A stretch of 64,000 bases of DNA from Gordonia hydrophobica NBRC 16057 (GCF_001592365.1 NZ_BCWU01000012.1:79896-143895), one strand, 5' to 3'; shown: positions 8,022-15,617, numbered from the stretch's first letter. A program made the numbers and translations. Notes: generated by a model from the letters alone, not told the origin.

Positions 8022-8558
8022 ATGGACACTCCCCTCCGCTCGTCCCGTACGCACGTGATCGAGGCGACCTGCCCCGACGCGGTGCGCGAGCAGTACCGCA
8101 CCGCCCTGTCCCATTTCGGTTCGGGCGTCGTCATCGTGACGTCCACCGACGACGACGGGTCGCCGATCGGAATGACGGTCGGCTCGTTCTCGTCCATCTC
8201 GATGGAACCGCCGCTGGTCGGCTTCTTCGCCGCCCACACCTCCACCACGCTGCCCGGCATCCTGGGTCGCGGCACGTTCTGCGTGAATGTCCTCGCCGAA
8301 TCCCAACATGCGCTGGCCCGCAGCTTCGCCCGCACCGGTGCGGACAAGTTCGCCGGGGTGGAGTGGACGCCCGACGCCGCCGGATCACCGCGCCTGGCCG
8401 ACGCCCACGCGTGGATCGGCTGCACCCTCGACGTCCGCACATCGATCGGCGATCACGACCTCGTCGTCGGCGCCGTCGACACCCTGGTGATCCCGACCGA
8501 GTCCGATCCCCTGCTGTTCCATCGGTCGATGTTCCACGGATTGCGACCGACCCGATGA
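8022..8558 (+). CDS. Flavin reductase (HpaC/NtaB-like), partner of the monooxygenase
   Basis: 178 residues from ATG 8022. The start was chosen because upstream in-frame sequence would overlap the SRPBCC gene and the family normally begins about 20 residues before the conserved FRTALSHFGSGVVIVTS-type segment (here YRTALSHFGSGVVIVTSTDD). The flavin-binding signature GMTVGSFSSISMEPPLVGFF and the C-terminal LLFHRSMFHGL are typical of the flavin_reduct domain. The enzyme reduces FMN or FAD with NAD(P)H and hands it to a two-component monooxygenase: the LimB-like enzyme in the same operon, and possibly the HpaB-family enzyme at 10725-12140. Its stop codon overlaps the ATG of ribBA (ATGA), which indicates translational coupling. 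Confidence 0.9.
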   Translation: MDTPLRSSRTHVIEATCPDAVREQYRTALSHFGSGVVIVTSTDDDGSPIGMTVGSFSSISMEPPLVGFFAAHTSTTLPGILGRGTFCVNVLAESQHALARSFARTGADKFAGVEWTPDAAGSPRLADAHAWIGCTLDVRTSIGDHDLVVGAVDTLVIPTESDPLLFHRSMFHGLRPTR

Positions 8559-9766
8559 GCATCGACGACTGCCTCCATCAGCTCCGTGCCGGCCGCCCGG
8601 TGATCGTGCTCGACGATGCCTCGCGCGAGAACGAGGCCGATCTCATCATGGCCGCCGAGCACGCGGACGTCGACAGTGTCGCGTTCTTCCTCGCCCACAC
8701 CTCCGGATTCCTGTGCGTCGCACTGACTCCCGAGCAGACCGACCGACTCGACCTGCCGCAGATGGTGGGCCACCCGTCGGATCCGCTGGGCACCGCGTTC
8801 ACCGTGTCCGTCGACGCCGCGGTCGGTGTCACCACCGGCATCAGTGCGGCCGACCGGGCCCGCACCATCGCGCTGCTCGGCAGCCCCGACGCCGAGCCCG
8901 CCGACTTCACTCGCCCCGGGCACGTGATGCCGCTGCGCGCGCGGGCCGGCGGCGTCGTGACCCGCCGCGGACACACCGAAGCCGCCGTCGACCTGTGCGC
9001 GGCCGCCGGACTCGCACCGGCCGGACTGATCTGCGAGATGGTGACGCCCGACCGTCGCGGAATGCTCGCTCGGGACGACGTCGACGCGTTCGCCCGCCGC
9101 CACGACCTCGCCGTCGTCACCATCGACGAGTTGGTGCGCTACCGTCGCGCGCAGTCCGGTACGACGCGCGGAGCCACCTGCACGCTGCCGACGGCGTACG
9201 GCCGGTTCAGCGCGACGGTGTACACCTCCGAGTCGGGAAGCGAACACCTGGCGCTGGTACACGGCGATCCGACGTCGTCGACGCCGCTGGTCCGAGTGCA
9301 CAGCGAATGCCTGACGGGCGACACGCTCGGATCGCATCGGTGCGACTGCGGCGAGCAGCTCCACACGGCGATGGCACGACTGGCCGAGGCCGACGGCGGT
9401 GTGCTGCTCTACATGGGCGGACACGAGGGCCGCGGCATCGGGCTGGCCGCGAAGATCGCCGCCTACGCGCTGCAGGAGAACGACGGGCTCGACACCGTCG
9501 ACGCCAATCTGCGGCTCGGGCGCCCGGTCGACGCCCGCGACTACGCCGATGCCGCGACGATGCTCGACGACCTCGGGATCGGCCGGATCAGCCTGCTGTC
9601 GAACAACCCCACCAAGGTCGCCGGGCTCCGCGATGCCGGCGTGGTCATCGAGTCCGTCGTCGGGCTGGAGACGGTGCCGATCCCGGAGAACGCCGAGTAT
9701 CTCTCGACCAAGCGCGACCGGATGGGTCATCTACTCCTCGGAAACCCCGGCGCGGCCGCGGGCTGA
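8555..9766 (+). CDS. ribBA: Bifunctional DHBP synthase / GTP cyclohydrolase II
   Basis: 403 residues; the ATG overlaps the preceding stop (ATGA). The N-terminal half is 3,4-dihydroxy-2-butanone-4-phosphate synthase (DDASRENEADLIMAAE; HTSGFLC; RRGHTEAAVDL; CEM). The C-terminal half is GTP cyclohydrolase II, with zinc ligands in SECLTGDTLGSHRCDCGEQ and the active-site segment GGHEGRGIGLAAK. The two activities supply both precursors of riboflavin. The gene is in an operon with an FMN-dependent monooxygenase and a flavin reductase rather than with ribD/ribC/ribH, so it is probably an extra copy devoted to flavin supply for this pathway. The usual rib operon is not in the window. Confidence 0.94.
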   Translation: MSIDDCLHQLRAGRPVIVLDDASRENEADLIMAAEHADVDSVAFFLAHTSGFLCVALTPEQTDRLDLPQMVGHPSDPLGTAFTVSVDAAVGVTTGISAADRARTIALLGSPDAEPADFTRPGHVMPLRARAGGVVTRRGHTEAAVDLCAAAGLAPAGLICEMVTPDRRGMLARDDVDAFARRHDLAVVTIDELVRYRRAQSGTTRGATCTLPTAYGRFSATVYTSESGSEHLALVHGDPTSSTPLVRVHSECLTGDTLGSHRCDCGEQLHTAMARLAEADGGVLLYMGGHEGRGIGLAAKIAAYALQENDGLDTVDANLRLGRPVDARDYADAATMLDDLGIGRISLLSNNPTKVAGLRDAGVVIESVVGLETVPIPENAEYLSTKRDRMGHLLLGNPGAAAG

Positions 9767-9779
9767 CCCGCCCCCGACC

Positions 9780-10538
9780 TCACGATGCCCGGGGGCGCCG
9801 GAGCCAGGCCGTCGCCAGTTCGGAGCGATTCCGGAAGCCGGTCACCTCGAAGATCCGGCTGACGTACTTCTTGATCGACAATTCCGACAGGAACAGCTGG
9901 GCGGCGATCTCCGCGTTGCTCAGCCCTTCGGAGACCAGGGCCGCGACGTCGTTCTGACGCGGCGTGAGTCCGACGAAGGCGTCCGTCGATGCGGCAGCTG
10001 CCGACACGGTCACCGACCGAGCCCGCAGCTGCCGCGCGAGGAGTCGGATCGCGATGAGGTCGGCATCATCCCAGACGCCGTCGGCGTCGAACATCCCCAG
10101 CAATGCCTCCCCGTCCGCGAGCGTGAGATGGATCGCCGACGCGCACGCGATCCCGTGCGGCACCAGATAGTCGACGACGTACGAGTGCTGCGGTCGTGGC
10201 AGTCGTGCCAGTTCGTCCATCGTCGCGAAACCGCGCGTGGTCAACATGGTGCGCGCCTCCGGGAGGGCGAAGATGTCCTTGTCCCGCCAGCGTTCCTGAT
10301 AGACGGGCAGCAGCGACGCCGTCGCGCCGGTCAACAGCGGCGCGGGATCGTCGAAGATCGTCGAGAACGTCCGGCCGTGGAAGAACGTCATATTGCCGAC
10401 GCCGAACGCCGAGGCGACCGCATCGGCCAGACCGACCCGGAACGACGGTCCGTCATCGAGCTCCTCGCAGCGTTCGAGGACCGAGAGCACCGCGCGCATC
10501 TGCCTGGCAGAGAGAACCTCGTGGGCCTGTGTCGTCAT
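9780..10538 (-). CDS. LuxR-family transcriptional regulator
   Basis: 252 residues, ATG start. The C terminus carries a GerE/LuxR HTH (LTPRQNDVAALVSEGLSNAEIAAQLFLSELSIKKYVSRIFEVTGFRNRSELA; residues about 188-240). The N-terminal 170 residues have a GAF/PAS-like composition (VGNMTFFHG, VVDYLVPHGIACASAIHLTLADGEALLGMF) and probably sense a small molecule. The gene ends 13 bases from the convergent ribBA and lies between the LimB-type operon and the HpaB-type gene, so it likely regulates one or both. A TTTAG-N5-CTAAA palindrome (10675-10689) lies 137 bases upstream of its start. Confidence 0.87.
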   Translation of the reverse strand: MTTQAHEVLSARQMRAVLSVLERCEELDDGPSFRVGLADAVASAFGVGNMTFFHGRTFSTIFDDPAPLLTGATASLLPVYQERWRDKDIFALPEARTMLTTRGFATMDELARLPRPQHSYVVDYLVPHGIACASAIHLTLADGEALLGMFDADGVWDDADLIAIRLLARQLRARSVTVSAAAASTDAFVGLTPRQNDVAALVSEGLSNAEIAAQLFLSELSIKKYVSRIFEVTGFRNRSELATAWLRRPRAS

Positions 10539-10568
10539 CGAGTGTGGATCCGTTCCTTACGCCGAGGC

Positions 10569-10610
10569 CTGCCGCCTGCGAACGATCGTTCGTCGTTCGC
10601 AGGCCGGCAG
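10569..10610 (-). terminator. GC-rich hairpin between the HpaB-like gene and luxR
   Basis: An interrupted inverted repeat: GCCTGCGAAC (10574-10583) pairs with GTTCGCAGGC (10595-10604), extended by CTGCC/GGCAG with one bulge. It lies downstream of the HpaB-like gene and upstream of luxR on the same strand. It has no U tract, so it may terminate the first transcript or act as a leader structure for the second. Confidence 0.5.
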
Positions 10611-10674
10611 CCCCGGTCGTCCTGCGTTAAGTCGTGGTCCAGTGTTCCATTCGGAGACACCGGTCCGCGTTTGT

Positions 10675-10689
10675 TTTAGCTTCTCTAAA
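10675..10689. promoter_or_regulatory. Operator-like palindrome TTTAG-N5-CTAAA (copy 1)
   Basis: The palindrome TTTAG-CTTCT-CTAAA is AT-rich in a GC-rich setting and lies in the luxR upstream region. Its core TTAG-N5-CTAA recurs at 12252-12264 and 13129-13141, and nowhere else that I noticed in this cluster. It is likely a binding site for a local regulator. Confidence 0.6.
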
Positions 10690-10724
10690 CACAGGTTCCG
10701 CCTGGACCACCGCGATGGGGCCGT

Positions 10725-12140
10725 TCAGGCGCGCGGCTCCTGCGCCTCCCGGAGCACCTGAGCCACGGCCGCGCGCGCCCGCGTGTCGTCGAAGGCCCGC
10801 GCGATCTGCAGCTTCTCCGCCTCCAGCGACCCCTCGGCGTGAGTGGCGAGCACCGCTTGGTAGCCACCCCATTGGCCTGCGCAGATGTCGCCGATCAGGT
10901 TGATCGTCCGCAGTCGTTGCTCGGCGGGCACCGCGCCGGCGAAGTACTTCTCCAGGACCGCGCGGGTGCTCGGATCGGCCCAGTCGGCGCCGCCCGGTCC
11001 GGTGACGATCAGCCCTCCCGCGAGGTCGATGAGCGTCGCCGTCGCCGCGTGAAAACCATGCGCGAAATGGTATTTCGCCATGTTCACGGCGAGCGGGTCC
11101 GGCAGGCGGATGTCGTTGCCGCCGGGCGCCGACCGGACGGCGGCGAGTTCGGCGAAGCCCCGAACCGTCTCGGCGTAGGTGATGAGCTCGGTGATCTTGG
11201 TCTTGACGTGTCCGGCGCCTGCGATGCCGTTGGCCTCGGCCATCGCGAGAGCGGCGCCGACGATGAGGTCCAGGATCGGGAGCTTGTAGTTCACGGCGGT
11301 GAACCGGTGGTAATCGACGAAGGCGAGGGCCAGCGGTCCGGCGAGCTCGGGCTGCCGATTGAGAAACACCCGCGACTTCGGGACGCGGACGTTGTCGAAC
11401 ACCGTGAGGCTTTCGAGCAGCTTGTGCCGCGCCGAGATCGGATGCTCGAAGGGGTCCGGTTCACCGTGCAGGTACGGCGAGACATACAGCGTGAGACCTT
11501 CGGTGTCGACCGGAATCGCGAAGCTGACGGCCCAGTCGGCGTCGGCCGCACCCATCGCCCGCGTCGGAAGGACGATGATCTCGTCGGCGTTGGCGCTGAA
11601 CGAGGTGTGCACCTTGGCGCCCGACACCGTGATCGACTCGTCGTCCTCGTCGACGACCCGCAGGTAGAAGTCGGGATCGGCCTGTCGGTGCGGCGGCAGG
11701 GACCGGTCACCCTTCACGTCGGTCTGCGCGACGGCGAGCGCGACGTCGTTCTCGCAGCAGTACCGGTAGAAGGCGCGCGCATTCTCCAGGCCGTCACCGT
11801 CGAGTGCACGGAGCAGGGCGAAGAGCGCGTCGCTGCCGACCTCCTTCAGGACGATGGTGCCGGCGCCCAGGCGCGACAGCGATTCGATCAACCGTCCGCG
11901 CTCGACGATGTCGTCCGCCGTACGGGGCACCCGATAGAACGCGGTGTAGGGCCCGTCGCCGTCGTCGGCGACGGCCAGGTCCGGTTCTCGACGGGCGATG
12001 TCGTAGGCCAAGGCCGAATGCGAGATCGCCGCATCGAATTCAGCGAAGGCGGTGACGTCGGCGACGTGCTGCCCACGGTAGACGACGCGTCGGCCGTCGC
12101 GAAGCCCGTCGCGGTAAGCCTGCGGAGTGCGGAGTGCCAT
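10725..12140 (-). CDS. HpaB-family flavin-dependent hydroxylase / 4-hydroxybutyryl-CoA dehydratase-like protein
   Basis: 471 residues, ATG start. The opening RTPQAYRDGLRDGRRVVYRGQHVADVTAF and the motifs AVAQTDVKGDRS, VSGAKVHTSFSANADEIIVLP and DYHRFTAVNYK match the HpaB superfamily: the oxygenase subunit of 4-hydroxyphenylacetate 3-monooxygenase, and the related 4-hydroxybutyryl-CoA dehydratase. The fold is acyl-CoA-dehydrogenase-like and binds FAD. As a monooxygenase it would need reduced flavin from a reductase such as those at 8022-8558 or 16051-16587. An adjacent acyl-CoA synthetase (13228-14874) leaves a CoA-thioester substrate possible. A palindrome TTAG-N5-CTAA (12252-12264) lies 111 bases upstream of the start. 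Confidence 0.85.
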   Translation of the reverse strand: MALRTPQAYRDGLRDGRRVVYRGQHVADVTAFAEFDAAISHSALAYDIARREPDLAVADDGDGPYTAFYRVPRTADDIVERGRLIESLSRLGAGTIVLKEVGSDALFALLRALDGDGLENARAFYRYCCENDVALAVAQTDVKGDRSLPPHRQADPDFYLRVVDEDDESITVSGAKVHTSFSANADEIIVLPTRAMGAADADWAVSFAIPVDTEGLTLYVSPYLHGEPDPFEHPISARHKLLESLTVFDNVRVPKSRVFLNRQPELAGPLALAFVDYHRFTAVNYKLPILDLIVGAALAMAEANGIAGAGHVKTKITELITYAETVRGFAELAAVRSAPGGNDIRLPDPLAVNMAKYHFAHGFHAATATLIDLAGGLIVTGPGGADWADPSTRAVLEKYFAGAVPAEQRLRTINLIGDICAGQWGGYQAVLATHAEGSLEAEKLQIARAFDDTRARAAVAQVLREAQEPRA

Positions 12141-12250
12141 GAGATCCCTCTTCTGGTTGATCGGCGTGACCGAGCGTGTGCTCAGGTACTGCCAACACTG
12201 ATCAACCGTTCAGAGATAAGTCAAGATACAAAGCTCACCGCATCCATCGG

Positions 12251-12265
12251 ATTAGAAATACTAAT
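12251..12265. promoter_or_regulatory. Operator-like palindrome ATTAG-N5-CTAAT (copy 2)
   Basis: A perfect-arm palindrome ATTAG-AAATA-CTAAT lies in the upstream region of the HpaB-like gene and overlaps the last codons and stop of the XRE-TetR gene. It shares the TTAG-N5-CTAA core with 10676-10688 and 13129-13141. Confidence 0.6.
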
Positions 12266-13124
12266 TTGCGCCGACCAGCCTGGTCGCGAAGCCGACGCAC
12301 TCGCTCGCCACCCCTTCCGGCGTCAAGCGGCCGCCCGGATGCCACCACGTCGGCAACGCCGTGCACATGGACACCACGACGCGGCCGGCGTCGCGTTCGT
12401 TGGCGACGCGGAAGACGCCGCCGCGACTGCCCTCCGCGATCACCTCGTCGACCACTTCTTGCTGAGCCGTGCGTCGCGCCGCGACCGACCTTCGATTCTC
12501 CGGTTCCAGGGCACGCACTTCACTGACGCCGATGAAGCCCAGTTCACGACGATGCGTGTGATAGAGCGCGAGGTTCTCGACGAGGCACCGGAAGCGGTCG
12601 ACGGGCCCCTCGCACTCGGCCAGCACAGCGCGGGTTCGCCACTCGAGATCGGTCATCGTCGCATCGAGAATTCGGACCAGGATGGCCTGCTTGCTCGCGA
12701 AGTGCGTGTAGATCCCCGGCACCGAGACGCCGCTGCGAGCAGAGATCCGGCGCATCGTTGTGCCGTGATAGCCGACGTCGAGGAACTCGGCGAGTGCCGC
12801 ATCGACAATGGGATCGAACGGCATCGGCAGATACTCGCGCCAATCGCGCGTCGTCGACTCGCCGATCGGCACTCCGGCCGCGCGGGGGTGCGACGCAGGC
12901 AGGTCGCCGGCGAGGATCGACGCCGCCGGGATGGCCAATTCCCGCGCCACCTGCTCCAGCCGGACCACGGTCAACTGCGCTTTGTCGTTCTCGAGTTGAC
13001 TGACGGTCGCGGGACTGACGCCGATCCGAGTCGCGAGGTCCCGAACCTTGAGCCCGCGCGAGAGACGAGCGCGGCGCAGCCGCTCTCCGACCGAGGTGTC
13101 CACCATCCGCAGAACGCCGTCCAT
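12261..13124 (-). CDS. Double-HTH regulator: XRE (Cro/CI) domain fused to TetR-type domain
   Basis: 287 residues; ATG at 13122-13124, with an alternative ATG six codons in. Residues about 13-65 form a Cro/CI-type HTH (GERLRRARLSRGLKVRDLATRIGVSPATVSQLENDKAQLT). Residues about 100-150 form a TetR HTH (DAALAEFLDVGYHGTTMRRISARSGVSVPGIYTHFASKQAIL), followed by a TetR-like ligand-binding helical domain. Two complete DNA-binding motifs in one chain is uncommon. The gene is divergent from an acyl-CoA synthetase and upstream of the HpaB-like gene. Two kinds of palindrome are nearby, TTAG-N5-CTAA and CCGAGCGATCGCTCGG, which could correspond to the two HTHs. It is probably a ligand-responsive repressor of this catabolic cluster; the ligand (perhaps an acyl-CoA) is unknown. 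Confidence 0.9.
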   Translation of the reverse strand: MDGVLRMVDTSVGERLRRARLSRGLKVRDLATRIGVSPATVSQLENDKAQLTVVRLEQVARELAIPAASILAGDLPASHPRAAGVPIGESTTRDWREYLPMPFDPIVDAALAEFLDVGYHGTTMRRISARSGVSVPGIYTHFASKQAILVRILDATMTDLEWRTRAVLAECEGPVDRFRCLVENLALYHTHRRELGFIGVSEVRALEPENRRSVAARRTAQQEVVDEVIAEGSRGGVFRVANERDAGRVVVSMCTALPTWWHPGGRLTPEGVASECVGFATRLVGAN

Positions 13125-13127
13125 CTG

Positions 13128-13142
13128 TTTAGCTTATCTAAT
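13128..13142. promoter_or_regulatory. Operator-like palindrome TTTAG-N5-CTAAT (copy 3)
   Basis: Core TTAG-CTTAT-CTAA at 13129-13141, ending only a few bases before the start codon of the XRE-TetR gene. Occupancy would block that gene, consistent with autoregulation. It is the third copy of the motif in 2.5 kb. Confidence 0.62.
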
Positions 13143-13147
13143 AGTGG

Positions 13148-13201
13148 TTGACACCGATGCGTATTCAATGTCACCTTCTAGGAAACCGAGCGATCGCTCG
13201 G
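13148..13201 (+). promoter_or_regulatory. Promoter region with perfect 16-bp palindrome upstream of acyl-CoA synthetase
   Basis: A TTGACA hexamer (13148-13153) is followed, 32 bases later, by the perfect palindrome CCGAGCGATCGCTCGG (13186-13201). The -10 is not clear. The palindrome is 26 bases ahead of the synthetase ATG and lies between divergent genes, which is the classic place and form for a TetR operator. Confidence 0.65.
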
Positions 13202-13227
13202 CACTTGATTGTGTGGAGGCCGATTCG

Positions 13228-14874
13228 ATGACCGCGTACGACGACCGCGTGTGGCTCACGCAGTACCCGCCAGACCGGCAGACGCTGCGACCCACCGACA
13301 CCGCAGTCCGCACGGTGCTGGACGCGTTCGCCGACGTCGTCGCGGCCCGGGCCGACCAACCGGCCATCCACTACTTCGACACCACTCTGACCGCCGCCGA
13401 CCTGGACCGGCTCAGTGACGCGTTCGCGGTGGCGCTCGTCGACCGCGGCTTCGCCGTCGGGGACCGCGCCGTGCTGTACCTGCAGAACGTTCCCCAGTAC
13501 GTCATCGCCCAACTCGGCATCTGGAAGGCGGGCGGCATCGTCGTCTCGGCCAATCCGATGTACCGCGACCGCGAGTTGGCCGAGATCGTCGCCGACTCCG
13601 GCGCCACCGTGCTCGTGACCCTCGAGTCACTGCATCGCGACGTCGCCGCATCCGTCGCCGCCTCGCACAGCATCGACACCGTCATCACCACGTCCGAACT
13701 CGAATATCGCGATGCGTCGAGCGGTCCCCGCAACACCGGCGAGCAGCTCGACATGACGACGATGATCGCCGCCGCCGACGGCCGCCGACCGGACCGTGCC
13801 CGGCCGAATCCCGACGACGTCGCGGTTCTCACGTACACCTCCGGAACCACGGGCCCGCCCAAGGGCGCCATGACCACGCACGCGAACCTGCTGTTCAGCG
13901 CCTGCGTCTACCGTGACTGGATCGGCATCGACGCCTCCGACGTGATCGGAGGCATCGCTCCGCTGTTCCACGTCACCGGGATCGTCGGACACGTGGGGCT
14001 GTCGCTGGTGACCGGAGCCCCGCTGGTCCTGACCCATCGATTCGACGCGGACGACACCGTCCGGGCGATCGCTCGACACGGAGTGACGTTCACGGTCGGC
14101 TCCATCACCGTCTTCATCGCGCTGCTCAATGCCGCCGAGTCCTCACGCGAGAAACTCGCGTCGCTGACGAAGATCTATTCGGGCGGAGCTCCCATTCCCC
14201 CGGCCACGCTCACCGCGTTCCAGGACGCCTTCGGCCATCGAATCCACAACATCTACGGACTCACCGAGACCACGTCGCCCGCGATCGCCGTCCCGTTCGG
14301 CACCACCGCGCCGAACGATCCCGCATCGGGCACCACCGCCGTCGGCGTCCCGGTCTTCGACACCGTGGTCCGCGTGATCGGCGCCGACGGCGCGGACCTG
14401 CCCGTCGGCGAGGCGGGCGAGATCGTGATCGCCGGACCGCAGATCGTCGCAGGCTATTGGAACAAGCCGGATGCGACGACGGCCGCGCTGACCGCGGCGG
14501 GACTGCGCACCGGCGACGTCGGGTTCATGAACCGCGACGGCTGGTTCTTCCTCGTCGACCGGATGAAGGATCAGATCAACGCCAGCGGTTTCAAGGTGTG
14601 GCCGCGCGAGGTGGAGGACGTGCTCTACGAGCATCCCGCGGTGCGGGAGGCCGCGGTGGTCGGCGTCCCCGACGACTACCGCGGCGAGACCGTCCGCGCC
14701 TTCGTGAGCCTGCGGCCGGGACTGGAGACCAATGCCGAGGAGCTCATCGCCTTCGCGAAGGAACGCCTGGCCGCCTACAAGGCGCCGCGCGACGTCCTTG
14801 TCCTCGACGACATTCCGAAGACCGCGAGCGGCAAACTGCTCCGCCGCGCGCTGCGCGACGAGCCGATTGATTGA
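13228..14874 (+). CDS. Acyl-CoA synthetase (AMP-binding), long/medium-chain fatty acid or aryl acid type
   Basis: 548 residues. ATG 13228 has GGAGG at 13215-13219; upstream in-frame codons overlap the operator region and are discarded. ANL-superfamily motifs: LTYTSGTTGPPKGAMTTHANL (P-loop), IYGLTETTSPA (A5), TGDVGFMNRDGWFFLVDRMKDQINASGFKVWPREVE (hinge and A8), and PKTASGKLLRRALRD with the C-terminal catalytic lysine. It activates a carboxylate to an acyl-CoA through an acyl-AMP. It is transcribed divergently from the XRE-TetR regulator and next to flavin oxygenases, so it likely primes the pathway substrate with CoA. Substrate specificity cannot be read reliably. Confidence 0.92.
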   Translation: MTAYDDRVWLTQYPPDRQTLRPTDTAVRTVLDAFADVVAARADQPAIHYFDTTLTAADLDRLSDAFAVALVDRGFAVGDRAVLYLQNVPQYVIAQLGIWKAGGIVVSANPMYRDRELAEIVADSGATVLVTLESLHRDVAASVAASHSIDTVITTSELEYRDASSGPRNTGEQLDMTTMIAAADGRRPDRARPNPDDVAVLTYTSGTTGPPKGAMTTHANLLFSACVYRDWIGIDASDVIGGIAPLFHVTGIVGHVGLSLVTGAPLVLTHRFDADDTVRAIARHGVTFTVGSITVFIALLNAAESSREKLASLTKIYSGGAPIPPATLTAFQDAFGHRIHNIYGLTETTSPAIAVPFGTTAPNDPASGTTAVGVPVFDTVVRVIGADGADLPVGEAGEIVIAGPQIVAGYWNKPDATTAALTAAGLRTGDVGFMNRDGWFFLVDRMKDQINASGFKVWPREVEDVLYEHPAVREAAVVGVPDDYRGETVRAFVSLRPGLETNAEELIAFAKERLAAYKAPRDVLVLDDIPKTASGKLLRRALRDEPID

Positions 14875-15115
14875 CTCCCGCGCCGATCGAGTGCCCCACG
14901 CTGATCGAGTGCCTCCTGCGAGCGCAGCGACCCCCACGCCTCCCACGCCCCCACGCCGATCGACCCCGGCGACCACACCACCCCACGCCCTCCCACGCTG
15001 ATCGAATGTCACCTGCGATCGCAGCGGACCCCTACGCTGATCGAGTGCCACCTGCGAGCACAGCCACCCCCACGCCGATCGAGTAGCCGCCTGCGAGCGC
15101 AGCGAGCAAGTGGCG
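14875..15115. repeat. Degenerate interspersed repeat cluster (GATCGAGTG...GCGAGCGCAGCGA type)
   Basis: Starting at the synthetase stop, short GC-rich units repeat: CCGATCGAGTG(C/T)C, CTGCGAGCGCAGCGA and CACGCTGATCGA, in several imperfect copies. The end (15085-15115: CCGCCTGCGAGCGCAGCGAG...GTATCGAGATCG) is the same element, in inverted orientation, as 15425-15480 and the arrays at 62.7-63.7 kb. No coding signal was seen. Confidence 0.8.
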
Positions 15116-15192
15116 TATCGAGATCGCCGCACCTACCCAAACCGATTTCCGCGTCGTACCGACCACAGCACAGCAGCAGACGGCGGCGGCCT

Positions 15193-15290
15193 GCACCACT
15201 TATCGTCGAGCCGCACCAGTTGTGGTTCCGGCACTCGGTCGCGACCGAGTGCGCGAACCAGAAATGGTGCGGCTCGACGACAAGTGGTGC
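15193..15290. repeat. 98-bp near-perfect inverted repeat (long hairpin 1)
   Basis: Two 49-base arms pair with only about five mismatches around the perfect centre GCACTCGGTCG/CGACCGAGTGC (15231-15252). Outside it the complementarity weakly continues (ACAGCAG...GGCGG against CCGCCGCCTGCTGT). It sits between repeat clusters in non-coding DNA. It has the form of a palindromic miniature element or an extreme intergenic hairpin. Confidence 0.85.
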
Positions 15291-15349
15291 GTTACCGCCG
15301 CCTGCTGTCACCTCACGACATCGAGTTGGCCGAAGTCGGCACGACGCAG

Positions 15350-15394
15350 AATGCCGTATTCCGTGACCTGAGTCGGGTCACGGAATACGGCATT
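15350..15394. repeat. 45-bp perfect inverted repeat (long hairpin 2)
   Basis: Arms of 19 bases, AATGCCGTATTCCGTGACC (15350-15368) and its exact complement (15376-15394), are separated by the 7-base loop TGAGTCG. Partial complementarity extends outward (GCAGAA/TTCTGC) with a 4-base offset. It is the second strong palindrome in this intergenic region and is unrelated in sequence to the first. Confidence 0.85.
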
Positions 15395-15424
15395 GGCGTT
15401 CTGCAGTTTGGTGCCTGCTTCGGG

Positions 15425-15612
15425 TGCGGGCGATCTCGATACGCCACTTGCTCGCTGCGCTCGCAGGTGGCTACTCGATCAGCGTGGGGGCGTGTGCTCG
15501 TCGACGCTCGCAGGTGGCTACTCGATCAGCGTGGGGAGGTGCGTGCGTGGGTGGCACTCGATCAGCGTGGTCGCTGCGCTCGCAGGTGGCACTCGATCAG
15601 CGTGGGGCGTCG
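15425..15612. repeat. Interspersed repeat cluster (CTCGATACG...CTACTCGATCAGCGTGGG type)
   Basis: Several adjacent copies or part-copies of CGATCTCGATACGCC...TTGCTCGCTGCGCTCGCAGGTGGCTACTCGATCAGCGTGGGG. The 3' half (GCAGGTGGC(T)ACTCGATCAGCGTGG) appears four times. It is the same family as 62690-63780. It ends a few bases before the convergent gene's stop at 15618. Confidence 0.85.
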
Positions 15613-15617
15613 CCCCG

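Noticed and set aside
6521..8440. Long open frame (639 codons) antisense to the LLM monooxygenase, SRPBCC and flavin reductase genes
   Set aside because: High-GC codon bias produces long open antisense frames; composition is Val/Gly/Arg/Asp-rich with no domain, and it overlaps three well-supported genes.
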